Positions 37,619 to 46,019 of a DNA stretch of 64,000 nucleotides are shown here, piece by piece. Where the stretch lies: the NCBI GenBank assembly GCA_036504215.1, contig DASXVO010000079.1:1-64000 (forward strand), given 5' to 3'. Source of the stretch: Vicinamibacterales bacterium. Its GTDB lineage: Bacteria > Acidobacteriota > Vicinamibacteria > Vicinamibacterales > Fen-181. Both the position numbers and the translations under genes were made by a program. Numbering within the stretch: the stretch's first letter is position 1; each line of letters opens with the position of its first letter. The notes beneath the pieces were generated by a model. That model ran no database searches. It saw only the letters and a program-made list of their open reading frames with translations, and was not told where the DNA came from.

Positions 37619-38923
37619 ATGCTCTCACCAGGGTCCGTCGTCGAACTCGTCGTCGAGAAACCAGCCACCGGTGGTCGCATGGTCGCGCGCCACGATGGGC
37701 TCGTCGTGCTCGTCCAGGCGGCCATTCCTGGCGAACGGGTGCGGGCGCTCATCGACCGAACCGGGCAGGGTCTCGCCTACGCGATGACTGTGGAAGTGAT
37801 CGAGCCGTCACCGGATCGGCGCCCCGGCCTGCGTGACTGGGCGTGCGGCGGCAACGTGTACGCGCACATCTCCTATCCGAGACAACTCGCGCTCAAGGCC
37901 GAGATCGTCGCCGACGCGTTGACGAGGATCGCCAGGCTCCCGCCGGAGCGACCGATTCCGATTACCGGATCTCCGGAACGCGGATACCGCATGCGGGCGC
38001 GGTTCCACGTGCGTGGACGGACGATGGGCTTCTTCCGCGAGGGCAGTCACACGCTGTGCGATCCGGCGGCCACCGGCCAGTTGCTCGAGGAAACCGGTGG
38101 GCTCCTCGCCGAATTGCAGGACCACCTGCTCGGCGGGCGTCTTGCCGGGGTGACCGAGATCGAACTGGCGGAGAACGTTCCGGCGGCTGAGCGCGCGCTC
38201 CATGTCGAACTGGACCGCCCGGTCACCCCGATGGGTCTCGTGGAGTTGAGCCGGCTTCCAACGGTCGTCGGGGTGAGTGCAGGGTTCGGGGCACGCGGCG
38301 AGCGTGGACGGCCGCCGGTTCGACGGACCGTGACCGCGGGCGGCACACCGTCGGTGCTCGACACGATCGATCTGCCCGCCGCGCACGTCCAACTTCAGCA
38401 CCACGCGCAGGCGTTCTTTCAGGCCAACCGGTATCTATTGTCTCCGCTGGCGTCGCGGGTGGTGTCGCTCGTGCCGCCAGGGCCGGTGGTCGATCTCTAC
38501 GCCGGAGTCGGCCTGTTCGCAGCGTCCCTGGCCGCATCCGGCCGGACGTCGGTGGTCGCGGTCGAAGGCGACCGTGCGGGCGCTGCCGATCTTCGCGCAA
38601 ACGCGGCACCTTATGGTGCATCACTGGTGCCGGTCGAGATGGCGGTGGAGCAGTACCTCGCGACCCGTCCAGTCAGTGGGGACACCAGCATCATCGTGGA
38701 TCCGCCGAGGACCGGAATGTCGAAGGAGGCGTCGTCGGCGATTGCCGGTCAGAAGGCAGGGACAGTGCTGTACGTGTCGTGCGATGTGGCGACGTTCGCG
38801 CGCGATGCGCGCAGGCTGGCCGACGCTGGCTACCGCCTGTCGCACCTCGAGGCGTTCGATTTGTTCCCGAACACGGCGCACGTCGAAGCCGTGGGAGTGT
38901 TCACGAGGCATCATGCTCAGTAG
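37619..38923 (+). CDS. TrmA/RlmD-family RNA (uracil-5-)-methyltransferase
   Basis: SAM-dependent RNA methyltransferase of 434 residues. An N-terminal TRAM domain (about 1-55) precedes a Rossmann methyltransferase with VVDLYAGVGLFA (SAM loop), IIVDPPRTGM and the catalytic cysteine in YVSCDVATFARD. RlmD-type enzymes carry four cysteines for a [4Fe-4S] cluster; here the usual CGGC reads CGGN (WACGGNVYAHISY), and only one further candidate cysteine (TLCDPA) is left, so the cluster is probably lost. The exact target uridine (tRNA U54 or rRNA) cannot be assigned. The 3' end overlaps the convergent glycosyltransferase gene by 7 bases. Confidence 0.86.
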   Translation: MLSPGSVVELVVEKPATGGRMVARHDGLVVLVQAAIPGERVRALIDRTGQGLAYAMTVEVIEPSPDRRPGLRDWACGGNVYAHISYPRQLALKAEIVADALTRIARLPPERPIPITGSPERGYRMRARFHVRGRTMGFFREGSHTLCDPAATGQLLEETGGLLAELQDHLLGGRLAGVTEIELAENVPAAERALHVELDRPVTPMGLVELSRLPTVVGVSAGFGARGERGRPPVRRTVTAGGTPSVLDTIDLPAAHVQLQHHAQAFFQANRYLLSPLASRVVSLVPPGPVVDLYAGVGLFAASLAASGRTSVVAVEGDRAGAADLRANAAPYGASLVPVEMAVEQYLATRPVSGDTSIIVDPPRTGMSKEASSAIAGQKAGTVLYVSCDVATFARDARRLADAGYRLSHLEAFDLFPNTAHVEAVGVFTRHHAQ

Positions 38924-40161
38924 AGCTGACGCCAGGTGAAGAACAGGATCGCGGCGATGCCCTGCCCCATGGCGAATGCCGCAATCCAGGCGCCACGGCG
39001 GCGAGCCGGCACGGACGCACCGAGCCAGAGGAACACCGGGAAGAGCACGGAGGTGAATCGGCCCAGCGACGTGACGCCGCCGCTCAGCAACTGCGGCACC
39101 AGGTTGACGACAATCACCAGCACGTAGGCAGCCCCGAACCGCCGCAGCACGGGCCAGACCGCGACGAGCGCGAAAAGCGCGGCCAACTCGTTCATCGCGT
39201 CGATCGGCTTGTTCATCCAGCGCTCGAAGCCGAGGCTGTGGATCGCCTGCAGCGTCTCCACGATTGGGGCGCCCCCTCGGACAGACCGCCCCCAGGCTGA
39301 CTGCGCCGCGATCCATGCGAACGGATTCCCGGTGAGCGAGTAGATGTACGCGGAATAGGCGAGCATCCCTCCGACGGGTGCGGCCACCGCGAGGAGTGTC
39401 GAGAGGCGTGGCCACGGCGGCAGGTCGCGGCTGCCGCCGGCCGGGCACGACCCGAACAGCCAGCGATGCGCGGCGACTGGCAGTCGCCGCCGCAGCATGG
39501 GAATCGTGGCGATGAAGGCGAGGACGACCGCGAGGAGGAAGCCGTTGGGACGCGTCAGTCCGCAGAGTGCTCCCCACAGCCCGGCCTTGAACGCCTGGCC
39601 CCGCCATGCATGGAAGACGGATCCGACCAGGCACAGCAGGAAGATCGATTCGGTGTAGACCGCTCCGTGGAACAGAGCGAACGGGTATGCGGCCAGGAAG
39701 ACCAGCGAGGCCGCGGCCGCCTGGTCGCCCATGTGCAACCGCGCCAGTCGATACAGGTACGCGAGCGCCCACAGGAACGCCGTCATCGAGACCAGCCAGC
39801 CGGCCAGCATCGTGTGGCCACCGAGCAGCCAGCCGCCGCCGGCCATCAGAATCGGCAGTAGCGGAAAGAACACGATGCTCGTCTGCGCGCCCGTTTCACG
39901 CGGCGACCACGCGTAGCCGCGCTCGGCGATGGGCAGGTACCAGCCGGTGTCCCAACGGGCCAGCAGGTTGAAGGCCGGCACATCCGATACGGAAAAGGGC
40001 AGGTGGCTTCCGGGAAGAAAGCCGATTTGCACGACCGCGATGTAGGCCACGACCAGGACAGCGACGCGCGTCGCGGCCCATACCGGCAGCGCGACAGCGA
40101 CTGGCTCGGGGAGGGCGGAGCAAATTCGGCGCCAGGACAGGCCGCGCGCTACTTCCGGCAT
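38917..40161 (-). CDS. PIG-V-like integral membrane mannosyl/glycosyltransferase
   Basis: A 414-residue polytopic membrane protein with about 9-10 hydrophobic segments. The region FNLLARWDTGWYLPIAERGY (about 58-77) carries the acidic WD motif of GT-C fold transferases, and YPFALFHGAVYTESIFLLC and GLTRPNGFLL match the PIG-V (GPI mannosyltransferase 2) group; bacterial members use polyprenyl-linked sugars. It would act at the inner membrane facing the periplasm. ATG 40161 is chosen: it removes an Arg/Pro-rich upstream extension and overlaps the end of the GATase gene by 13 bases, indicating coupling with that gene. Confidence 0.78.
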   Translation of the reverse strand: MPEVARGLSWRRICSALPEPVAVALPVWAATRVAVLVVAYIAVVQIGFLPGSHLPFSVSDVPAFNLLARWDTGWYLPIAERGYAWSPRETGAQTSIVFFPLLPILMAGGGWLLGGHTMLAGWLVSMTAFLWALAYLYRLARLHMGDQAAAASLVFLAAYPFALFHGAVYTESIFLLCLVGSVFHAWRGQAFKAGLWGALCGLTRPNGFLLAVVLAFIATIPMLRRRLPVAAHRWLFGSCPAGGSRDLPPWPRLSTLLAVAAPVGGMLAYSAYIYSLTGNPFAWIAAQSAWGRSVRGGAPIVETLQAIHSLGFERWMNKPIDAMNELAALFALVAVWPVLRRFGAAYVLVIVVNLVPQLLSGGVTSLGRFTSVLFPVFLWLGASVPARRRGAWIAAFAMGQGIAAILFFTWRQLY

Positions 40162-40835
40162 GCCTCGATGAAGCCCTCGAACAGCGGGCGGAACTCGCCG
40201 GTGCGCCAGAAGTTCTCCGGGTGCCACTGCACGCCCAGGCAGAAGAGGGAGTTCTGGCACTCGATCGCTTCGATGACGCCGTCCGGGGCGGTTGCGGTGA
40301 CCTCGAACCCCGGCGCGATTCGTTTGATGGCCTGGTGGTGGCGGCTGTTCACCGAGCAGGTCTCGGCGTCGGCCATCTTCTCCTGCATCAGCGTCCACAG
40401 CCGGCTGCCCTTGCTCACCCAGATGTCGTGGGCGATGGCGCAGGGCGGCGTCGCCACCGTGTGCTGGAGGATCCCGGTCATTTGCGCCGCGAGGTCCTGC
40501 ACGAGCGTCCCGCCGGACGCCACGTTCATGACCTGAAGGCCACGGCAGATACCGAATACAGGACGCTTGGCCTCGCGCGCCGACGCGAGCAGGGCGAACT
40601 CGAACTCGTCACGATCGGGTTCAACGGCGGTCACGGCCTCGTGGCGCGCCTCTCCGTAGCGGATCGGGTCGATGTCCACGCCCCCGGTCAGCAGCAACCC
40701 GTCGATGTCGCCAATCACACGTTCCGGGCGGTCCTTGGCCGGATCGAGCACGCGCGGCTCTCCGCCGGTTCGGCGAACCGCTTCCACGTAGTCGGGCAGC
40801 GATCGGCAAGGTGCGACGCCGATGATGGGCGGCAT
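40149..40835 (-). CDS. Gamma-glutamyl-GABA hydrolase family (class I GATase-like, peptidase C26)
   Basis: A 228-residue amidase-like protein. The nucleophile elbow GICRGLQVMNV (cysteine about residue 104) and the catalytic His-Glu pair WHPE (about 208) are intact. LLTGGVDIDPIRYGE matches PuuD-type enzymes, which release glutamate from gamma-glutamyl amides such as gamma-glutamyl-GABA. No other putrescine-degradation gene is near, so the substrate is open. ATG 40835 (MPPIIGVAP) is preferred over an upstream ATG because the family begins with this strand. It lies 64 bases downstream of argS on the same strand. Confidence 0.88.
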   Translation of the reverse strand: MPPIIGVAPCRSLPDYVEAVRRTGGEPRVLDPAKDRPERVIGDIDGLLLTGGVDIDPIRYGEARHEAVTAVEPDRDEFEFALLASAREAKRPVFGICRGLQVMNVASGGTLVQDLAAQMTGILQHTVATPPCAIAHDIWVSKGSRLWTLMQEKMADAETCSVNSRHHQAIKRIAPGFEVTATAPDGVIEAIECQNSLFCLGVQWHPENFWRTGEFRPLFEGFIEACRK

Positions 40836-40899
40836 AACAGACCTCGTGCGAGAACCCTGTGTTGGGCCCGGGATCAACCCGCGAGGCACCCGTCCGTCG

Positions 40900-43098
40900 C
40901 TACATGCGCGGCGGAACCGAGATGCCCATGAGATCGAGGGCTCCCGTCAACTGATTACGGAAGTAGCTCACCGCGGCTGCGCGCCACCGCCTGGCGTCGT
41001 CCCGCTCCTCGTTCAGGATCGGGAAGCGGTGATAGAAGGCGTTGAACATCTGCGCCAGGCCGAACGCGTATTTTGCCAGTACCGAGAACTCCAACGTGCG
41101 GACCGCCTGCTCGGCGACCTCGTCCAGCCTTGCCGCCTCCAGTACGAGTGCCCACAAATCGTGTCCATGGGCCTCGCCGTTCAGTTCCTGTGTGGGCAGA
41201 TCGCCCAGGGGGCTCAGGAACGCCGCCTCCGTTTCGCCTTCCCGGTCGCGCAGTTTCTGGAAGATATTGTTGGCGCGCACGCAAGCATACTGTAAATAAG
41301 GTCCGCTTTCACCTTCGAAATTGAGGGCTTCATCGATGTCGAACGCGATGACCTTCCCTCGGGAGAACCTCACCATGAAGTAGCGCACGGCGGCCACGGC
41401 AATGGCTTCGGCGATGCGGCGATTCTCGTTCGGCTGCAGGTCGGGATTCCGTTTCGCCACTTCCTCTGCGGCCTTCCGGACGAGGATGTCCAGCAGGTCG
41501 TCGGCCTTCACGCCCAGACCTTTCCGCCCTGACACCTCGACGAACGGGCGAGCCGCGTCCTCGGGCGAAAGGTGGTAGCCGAGCTGGCGCGCCGTGTTGT
41601 GCGTGAGCGCGACCATTTCGTAGGAGAAGTGGACCGAGCGGTCGGCCTCCTGGGGATGGCCGATGGCCGCCAGCGCCTGCTTCAGCAGCTTCTGGAGGTA
41701 GGACTGGCGCACGTCGATGACGTTGAAGACCGCGCCGGCGCCGCCGAAGGCCGGCCTCGACGCTTCGTCCTGCGTGGCGTCTTTGCACGTGGCCCAGATC
41801 GGACTTCCGTCCGGCCGACGGGCGAAGACCCGGTAGTGGAAGTCCTTGCCGAGCAAGCCGAACTTCCAGAATTGATACGCCATGTCCTTGCCGACGTAGG
41901 TCACCGTGCCGTTCGAGCGGACGATGACCTTCTCCCGGCTCTCGTCATCGTCGGGTAGATCCAGCACGGGCGGGACGCCCGCGCCACTCCCGCCGCCGGG
42001 CGGGACGCCCGTGCCACTCCCGCCGCCGGGCGGGACGCCCGCGCCACTCCCGCCGCCCGGCGGGACGCCCGTGCCACTTCCACCGGCCGGCGGGACGCCC
42101 GTGCCACTCCCGCCGCCCGGCGGGACGCCCGTGGCACTCCCGCCGCCCGGCGGGGCGTCGGTGCCGCTCTCAGCGGGCTGGCCGTCCTCGATCGTCATCA
42201 CCCAGCAGCCGTTCAACCGCCCCTGCGTCTGCAGGAAGACGGCGTGCTTCTCCTTGAGAATCTCGAACGCTCGCGCCCAGAAGTGCAGGCGCAGGATGTC
42301 GCCCTCCCATGCCAGCAGGTCGTAGTCCACATTCATCCGCGCCATCGTCAGCAGATGGCAGCGCACGATCCGATCGGCGATGAACGCGGCCATCTCCGCG
42401 ATCTCACTCCCACCGTGTTCGATCGCGTGAAGCGTGTCGAGGCGAGTCTGCAGCCGGGACTTGTCCTGCTCGTACCAGTCGGCCACCTTCGCGTACAGAT
42501 CCCAGCAATAGAAGTCGAACCGCGTGGTCTCTGCCAGATGCCGGACGTCGGCGAGCGTCTTGCTCTCGAGTTCGCGGAATCCGACGACGACATCGGCCAC
42601 CTGCACGCCGGTGTCGTCGATGTAGTTCTGGATCTCGACCGACGCGCCGCGAAAGCGCAGCGTGCGGACCAGCGTGTCACCGAGTGCGGAGTTCCGAAGG
42701 TGCCCGATATGCGCAGCCTTGTTCGGGTTGATTGCCGTGTGCTCGACGATCGTCTTGACGGTGCCGTGTGCCGGTCGGGCTGCGACGCGGGCATCGAGCC
42801 GCGCACGCAGGAACGCCGGACGGTGGAGGCGAAGGTTGAGGTACCCCTTCGTCGCCTCGACGCGCGCGACGCCCGGAATGTCTCCGACCGCCGCCGCGAT
42901 CTCCTCGGCGATGGCCTTCGGGGCCTTCCTCAGTCGCCGCGCCAGCTCGAAGGCCAGCGGCAGCGCCAGGTCACCGAGTTCGCGGGTCGGCGGATAGTCG
43001 ATGACGATTGAGGGCAGCGCGTCGGCCGCGAGCCCGTAGAGTTGCTGCAGGGATGCGGCAATCCGCTCCCGGACGATGGCGTGAACTGGAAGTATCAT
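40900..43098 (-). CDS. argS: Arginine-tRNA ligase with an internal Gly/Pro-rich repeat insertion
   Basis: Class I synthetase that charges tRNA-Arg. 732 residues, well above the usual 550-590. Seen: N-terminal tRNA-binding domain (about 1-110), the HIGH motif in NKAAHIGHLRNS (about 123-134), the SVEIQNYIDDTGVQVADV segment, and a C-terminal anticodon-binding helical domain (DALR type) ending SVPPRM. An in-frame insertion of about 65 residues (about 310-376) consists of 10-residue units of GGGSGTGVPP type, between a conserved WVMTIED strand and the DDDESREKVIVRSNGT segment, i.e. inside the catalytic domain. No stop or frameshift results. ATG 43098 fits the family start. Confidence 0.93.
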   Translation of the reverse strand: MILPVHAIVRERIAASLQQLYGLAADALPSIVIDYPPTRELGDLALPLAFELARRLRKAPKAIAEEIAAAVGDIPGVARVEATKGYLNLRLHRPAFLRARLDARVAARPAHGTVKTIVEHTAINPNKAAHIGHLRNSALGDTLVRTLRFRGASVEIQNYIDDTGVQVADVVVGFRELESKTLADVRHLAETTRFDFYCWDLYAKVADWYEQDKSRLQTRLDTLHAIEHGGSEIAEMAAFIADRIVRCHLLTMARMNVDYDLLAWEGDILRLHFWARAFEILKEKHAVFLQTQGRLNGCWVMTIEDGQPAESGTDAPPGGGSATGVPPGGGSGTGVPPAGGSGTGVPPGGGSGAGVPPGGGSGTGVPPGGGSGAGVPPVLDLPDDDESREKVIVRSNGTVTYVGKDMAYQFWKFGLLGKDFHYRVFARRPDGSPIWATCKDATQDEASRPAFGGAGAVFNVIDVRQSYLQKLLKQALAAIGHPQEADRSVHFSYEMVALTHNTARQLGYHLSPEDAARPFVEVSGRKGLGVKADDLLDILVRKAAEEVAKRNPDLQPNENRRIAEAIAVAAVRYFMVRFSRGKVIAFDIDEALNFEGESGPYLQYACVRANNIFQKLRDREGETEAAFLSPLGDLPTQELNGEAHGHDLWALVLEAARLDEVAEQAVRTLEFSVLAKYAFGLAQMFNAFYHRFPILNEERDDARRWRAAAVSYFRNQLTGALDLMGISVPPRM
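41971..42170 (-). repeat. 30-bp minisatellite inside argS
   Basis: Six consecutive units of exactly 30 bases (41971-42150) plus a degenerate partial seventh (42151-42170). Unit identity is high, with variation mostly at one or two positions (GCGCCA/GTGCCA, GCCGGG/GCCCGG). Each junction holds a perfect hairpin, CGGGCG-gga-CGCCCG. Because 30 is a multiple of 3, the array stays open and encodes GGGSGTGVPP-like decapeptides. No unique spacers, so it is not a CRISPR. Confidence 0.95.
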
Positions 43099-43152
43099 CG
43101 CTCGATGTCGTTGCTGGTTTGTCGGCCCGCTGGCGTGCAATAATCTGTGCTG

Positions 43153-43761
43153 TCAGCGCTCGGTCGGACCGTCTGCCCACGTTGCAAGGCGGATGGCCTC
43201 GTCCAGGTCGCTTGGCGTGTTGACGTTGAAGAACGCCCGGCTCTCTGGCTCGATGTCGGCCAGTTCGTCGGGGCTCAGTTCCCGGACGCGCGCCGTGGCG
43301 AACAGGTCCACGACCTTCAGGTGACCTGAGTCGATCTGCCGCCGTACGGGTTCGACGAGCCGCCTCGAATAGACGGCGCACAACGGCTGCAGCCCGTCCG
43401 GTGTGCGCGGAACGACGACGTCGAACTGCGGACTGGCGAGTCCGACGAGCCGTGACACGAGCGGCCGGCTGACGAATGGCAGGTCGCACGCCAACACGAA
43501 CACGTGATCCGTCGTGGCGACGGACAAGGCCGTGTAGATGCCGCCGAGCGCACCGGCGCCCGGGAGCAGATCGCCGATGACCGCAACACGTTTGTCGCGA
43601 TACGGTTCGGGGTCGCCGGCCACGACGAAGATGCGGTCGGCCAGTCCGGAGAGCGTCGCGAGCTGGCGGTCGATGATCGAACTCCGACCGACATGAAGCG
43701 CGCCCTTGTTGCGGCCACCGAGGCGGCGCGCTTGGCCACCCGCAAGGATTGCCACGTCCAC
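43153..43761 (-). CDS. mobA: Molybdenum cofactor guanylyltransferase
   Basis: Transfers GMP to molybdopterin to make bis-MGD for molybdoenzymes of the DMSO reductase type. The 202 residues show the nucleotide-binding start VAILAGGQARRLGGRNKGAL, GAGALGGIYTAL, the metal-binding VLACDLPF (about 92-99) and the terminal FNVNTPSDLDEA, all standard for MobA. GTG start at 43761. It is divergent from the V4R-like gene with only 23 bases between, and lies 54 bases upstream of argS on the same strand. Confidence 0.92.
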   Translation of the reverse strand: MDVAILAGGQARRLGGRNKGALHVGRSSIIDRQLATLSGLADRIFVVAGDPEPYRDKRVAVIGDLLPGAGALGGIYTALSVATTDHVFVLACDLPFVSRPLVSRLVGLASPQFDVVVPRTPDGLQPLCAVYSRRLVEPVRRQIDSGHLKVVDLFATARVRELSPDELADIEPESRAFFNVNTPSDLDEAIRLATWADGPTER

Positions 43762-43784
43762 TTTCGTTCTTACCTTAGCAGAAA

Positions 43785-44393
43785 ATGACCGAAGCGGGAA
43801 TTGGCCGGATCCTCGTTGCCAGCCTCCACCAGGGCATTGTCGACCTTTTGCCGACGCGTCTCCCGTTCTACGAGAACTGGCTCAACTCGGATGGACTCAG
43901 GCACGGGACGATTGGCCTGGCCCCGTTCCAGGCGGTATTGAGCTTCCTGCGGCAGGAGGGCGAGGCCTACCGCCTGATCACCGAGCGTGCCGGCGAGTAC
44001 GCGGGCGAGTGGACGGTGGCGTCCCAGTCGGCGGTCGGACGTTCGATGATCCGGGCGCTCCCGCGTTGGATTCGCACGCGCGCCGCGCTGCGCGTGGCGC
44101 GGCGCGCGATCCGCGACTCCTATGTCGGGACACGCGCCATCATCCGGCTTGGGAAGGGCCGCGGGACCATCGACGTGCGGGCATCGCTGTTCTGCGGTAT
44201 CAGGGAACCCTCGGCCGAAGCGCTCTGTCAGTACTACGCGGCGGTCGTCGGGCGCGTCCTCGAGTTGTACACGATTCGGGGGGAGGTCACGACTGGACAG
44301 TGCCGCGCCAAGGGCGACGCCTTCTGCGTGCTCGAGCTCGCGCTCGACACGAGCCGTCCGCCGAAGTTCCCCAGCATCGTCGGGACGCCATGA
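43785..44393 (+). CDS. V4R-like (4-vinyl reductase domain) protein
   Basis: A 202-residue protein whose C-terminal half (about 125-190) fits the V4R domain: SAEALCQYYAAVVGRVLELY, then TTGQCRAKGDAFCVLEL with the paired cysteines typical of V4R small-molecule or metal-binding domains. The N-terminal part (LLPTRLPFYENWL, GLAPFQAVLSFLRQEG) is shared by a family of Acidobacterial and Myxobacterial proteins of unknown role. No signal peptide. It overlaps the next gene by ATGA, so it is translated together with an exported TPR protein. V4R domains are linked to sensing or hydrocarbon binding; function here is unproven. Confidence 0.72.
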   Translation: MTEAGIGRILVASLHQGIVDLLPTRLPFYENWLNSDGLRHGTIGLAPFQAVLSFLRQEGEAYRLITERAGEYAGEWTVASQSAVGRSMIRALPRWIRTRAALRVARRAIRDSYVGTRAIIRLGKGRGTIDVRASLFCGIREPSAEALCQYYAAVVGRVLELYTIRGEVTTGQCRAKGDAFCVLELALDTSRPPKFPSIVGTP

Positions 44394-46006
44394 TTTTCTG
44401 CCGCGCGCTCTCGATTCTCACGTGCCTGCTCGGCTTGGTGGCGCCGGTGGCGCAGGCCGCAACGGGCCGGGATCAGGTTCTCGTCGTTCCCTTCGAGAAC
44501 GCCCGGCACGAAGCCCGTCTCCACTGGCTCACCGAAGCGTCGGCGGTCCTCGTGACCGGCCACCTGGAGGCGCTCGGGCAGCGGGTGCTCTCACGTGATG
44601 ACAGACTGCAGGCGTTCGATCGTCTCCAGTTGCCACCGGCGGCGTCCCTGAGCGAGGCGACCATCATCAGGGTCGGGCAACTCCTCGGCGCCTCGCAGGT
44701 CATCCTTGGCTACTTCACGGTCGAGGAAGGGCGGCTGACGGTGAAGGCTCGAGTGATTCGCCTGGACACCGGCCGCATGGACCCGGAGGTCGTCGATGGC
44801 GGGCCATTGGCCGACGTGTTCGCCGTCTACGAGCGGCTGGCGCGAAAGCTGGGACCGCCGGCCGCGCAGGCCGGATCGACCGGTAGGTTCGAGGCGCCAC
44901 CCCTTCCGGTCTTCGAGGATTACATCAAAGGGCTGCTGGCTGACAGTTCCGCCGGGCAGGTCCGCTTCCTCGAATCCGCCCTGCGCAAGGCGCCGACGTA
45001 CGACCCCGCTCGGCTGGCGCTCTGGCAGGCGTTCACTGCCAGGGGCGACCACGCCAGCGCCGCGAGTGCGGCCCTCGCGGTCGCGCCCGGGTCGGCGTAC
45101 TCGGCACGGGCCCGTTTCCTGTCGGCGCTCTCGCGGATCCGCCTCAAGCAGTACGACGACGCGTTCCAGGCGCTGAAGGCGCTCCTCGACGAGTCGCCGA
45201 CCGCCGCCGTGTACAACAACCTCGGGGTGATCCAGTCCAGACGCGCCCCGACGGCCCAGGCGGGCAAGGCCACCTACTATTTCAACAAGGCTGCCGAGTG
45301 GGACCGCGAGGATCCGGACTGCGCGTTCAATCTCGGCTACGCGTACTGGCTCGATCGCGATCCGCAGGCCGCGCTCTACTGGTTGAAGGAAACCGTCCGC
45401 CGCAACCCGGCCGATGGCGATGCGCATTTCGTCCTCGGCATGGCCTTGCAGAGCACCGGCGCTGCGATCGAAGGAGAGCGGGAGAAGGAACTCGCGCGCC
45501 AGCTGTCGTCCCGCTACGCCGAGTGGGAGCGCCGGCCGAACGCGGCGACCGAGCCGGTGCCGAAAGGGTTGGAGCGGCTGCGCGAGGACATCGCCGCGCC
45601 GCGCCTTGCGCTCGTGGATGCGGCGCTCGTGCCGGCGGGACTGAAGGACCAGCAGGACGAGGCGTCGTTCCACTTGGAGCGCGGGAAGCGGCTGTTCCAG
45701 GAGGACCGGGACCACGAGGCGATCGAAGAATTGAGACGATCGCTCTACCTGTCACCGTACCAGCCGGACGCGCACCTGCTGCTCGGGCGGCTGTATCTGC
45801 GCACGGGGCGCTTGCACGAATCGCTGCTTGCGCTCAAGATTGCGATCTGGAGTCGCGACTCGGCGGCCGCCCGGGCGGTACTCGGCGAAGTCTATCTCCA
45901 GTCGAAGGACATCGCCGCGGCGCGTGAGCAGTTGAAGAACGCGCTCTCGCTCGATCCTCAATCGGCGGACGCGAGACGGCTGGCAGAGAAGCTCGGCGGC
46001 AAATAG
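44390..46006 (+). CDS. Exported CsgG/FlgO-like plus TPR repeat protein
   Basis: A 538-residue protein with a signal peptide (about 1-24). Residues about 28-130 look like a CsgG/FlgO-type domain (VLVVPFENARHE, LEALGQRVLSRDD, LGASQVILGYFTVEEGRL). After a linker, TPR-like helices fill about 165-535, with clear repeats near 260-300 (AVYNNLGVIQSRR), 310-340 (CAFNLGYAYWLD) and 430-535 (FHLERGKRLFQEDRDHEAIEELRRSL, DAHLLLGRLYLRTGRLHESLLAL). It probably acts in the periplasm as a scaffold. The start (ATG 44390) overlaps the V4R stop by four bases; NfeD follows after 13 bases. Confidence 0.82.
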   Translation: MIFCRALSILTCLLGLVAPVAQAATGRDQVLVVPFENARHEARLHWLTEASAVLVTGHLEALGQRVLSRDDRLQAFDRLQLPPAASLSEATIIRVGQLLGASQVILGYFTVEEGRLTVKARVIRLDTGRMDPEVVDGGPLADVFAVYERLARKLGPPAAQAGSTGRFEAPPLPVFEDYIKGLLADSSAGQVRFLESALRKAPTYDPARLALWQAFTARGDHASAASAALAVAPGSAYSARARFLSALSRIRLKQYDDAFQALKALLDESPTAAVYNNLGVIQSRRAPTAQAGKATYYFNKAAEWDREDPDCAFNLGYAYWLDRDPQAALYWLKETVRRNPADGDAHFVLGMALQSTGAAIEGEREKELARQLSSRYAEWERRPNAATEPVPKGLERLREDIAAPRLALVDAALVPAGLKDQQDEASFHLERGKRLFQEDRDHEAIEELRRSLYLSPYQPDAHLLLGRLYLRTGRLHESLLALKIAIWSRDSAAARAVLGEVYLQSKDIAAAREQLKNALSLDPQSADARRLAEKLGGK

Positions 46007-46019
46007 CGGGAGGTCACTG

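Noticed and set aside
41971-42170. Regular 30-bp repeats that could suggest a CRISPR array
   Set aside because: Units abut directly with no unique spacers, there are no cas genes, and the array is translated in frame inside argS.
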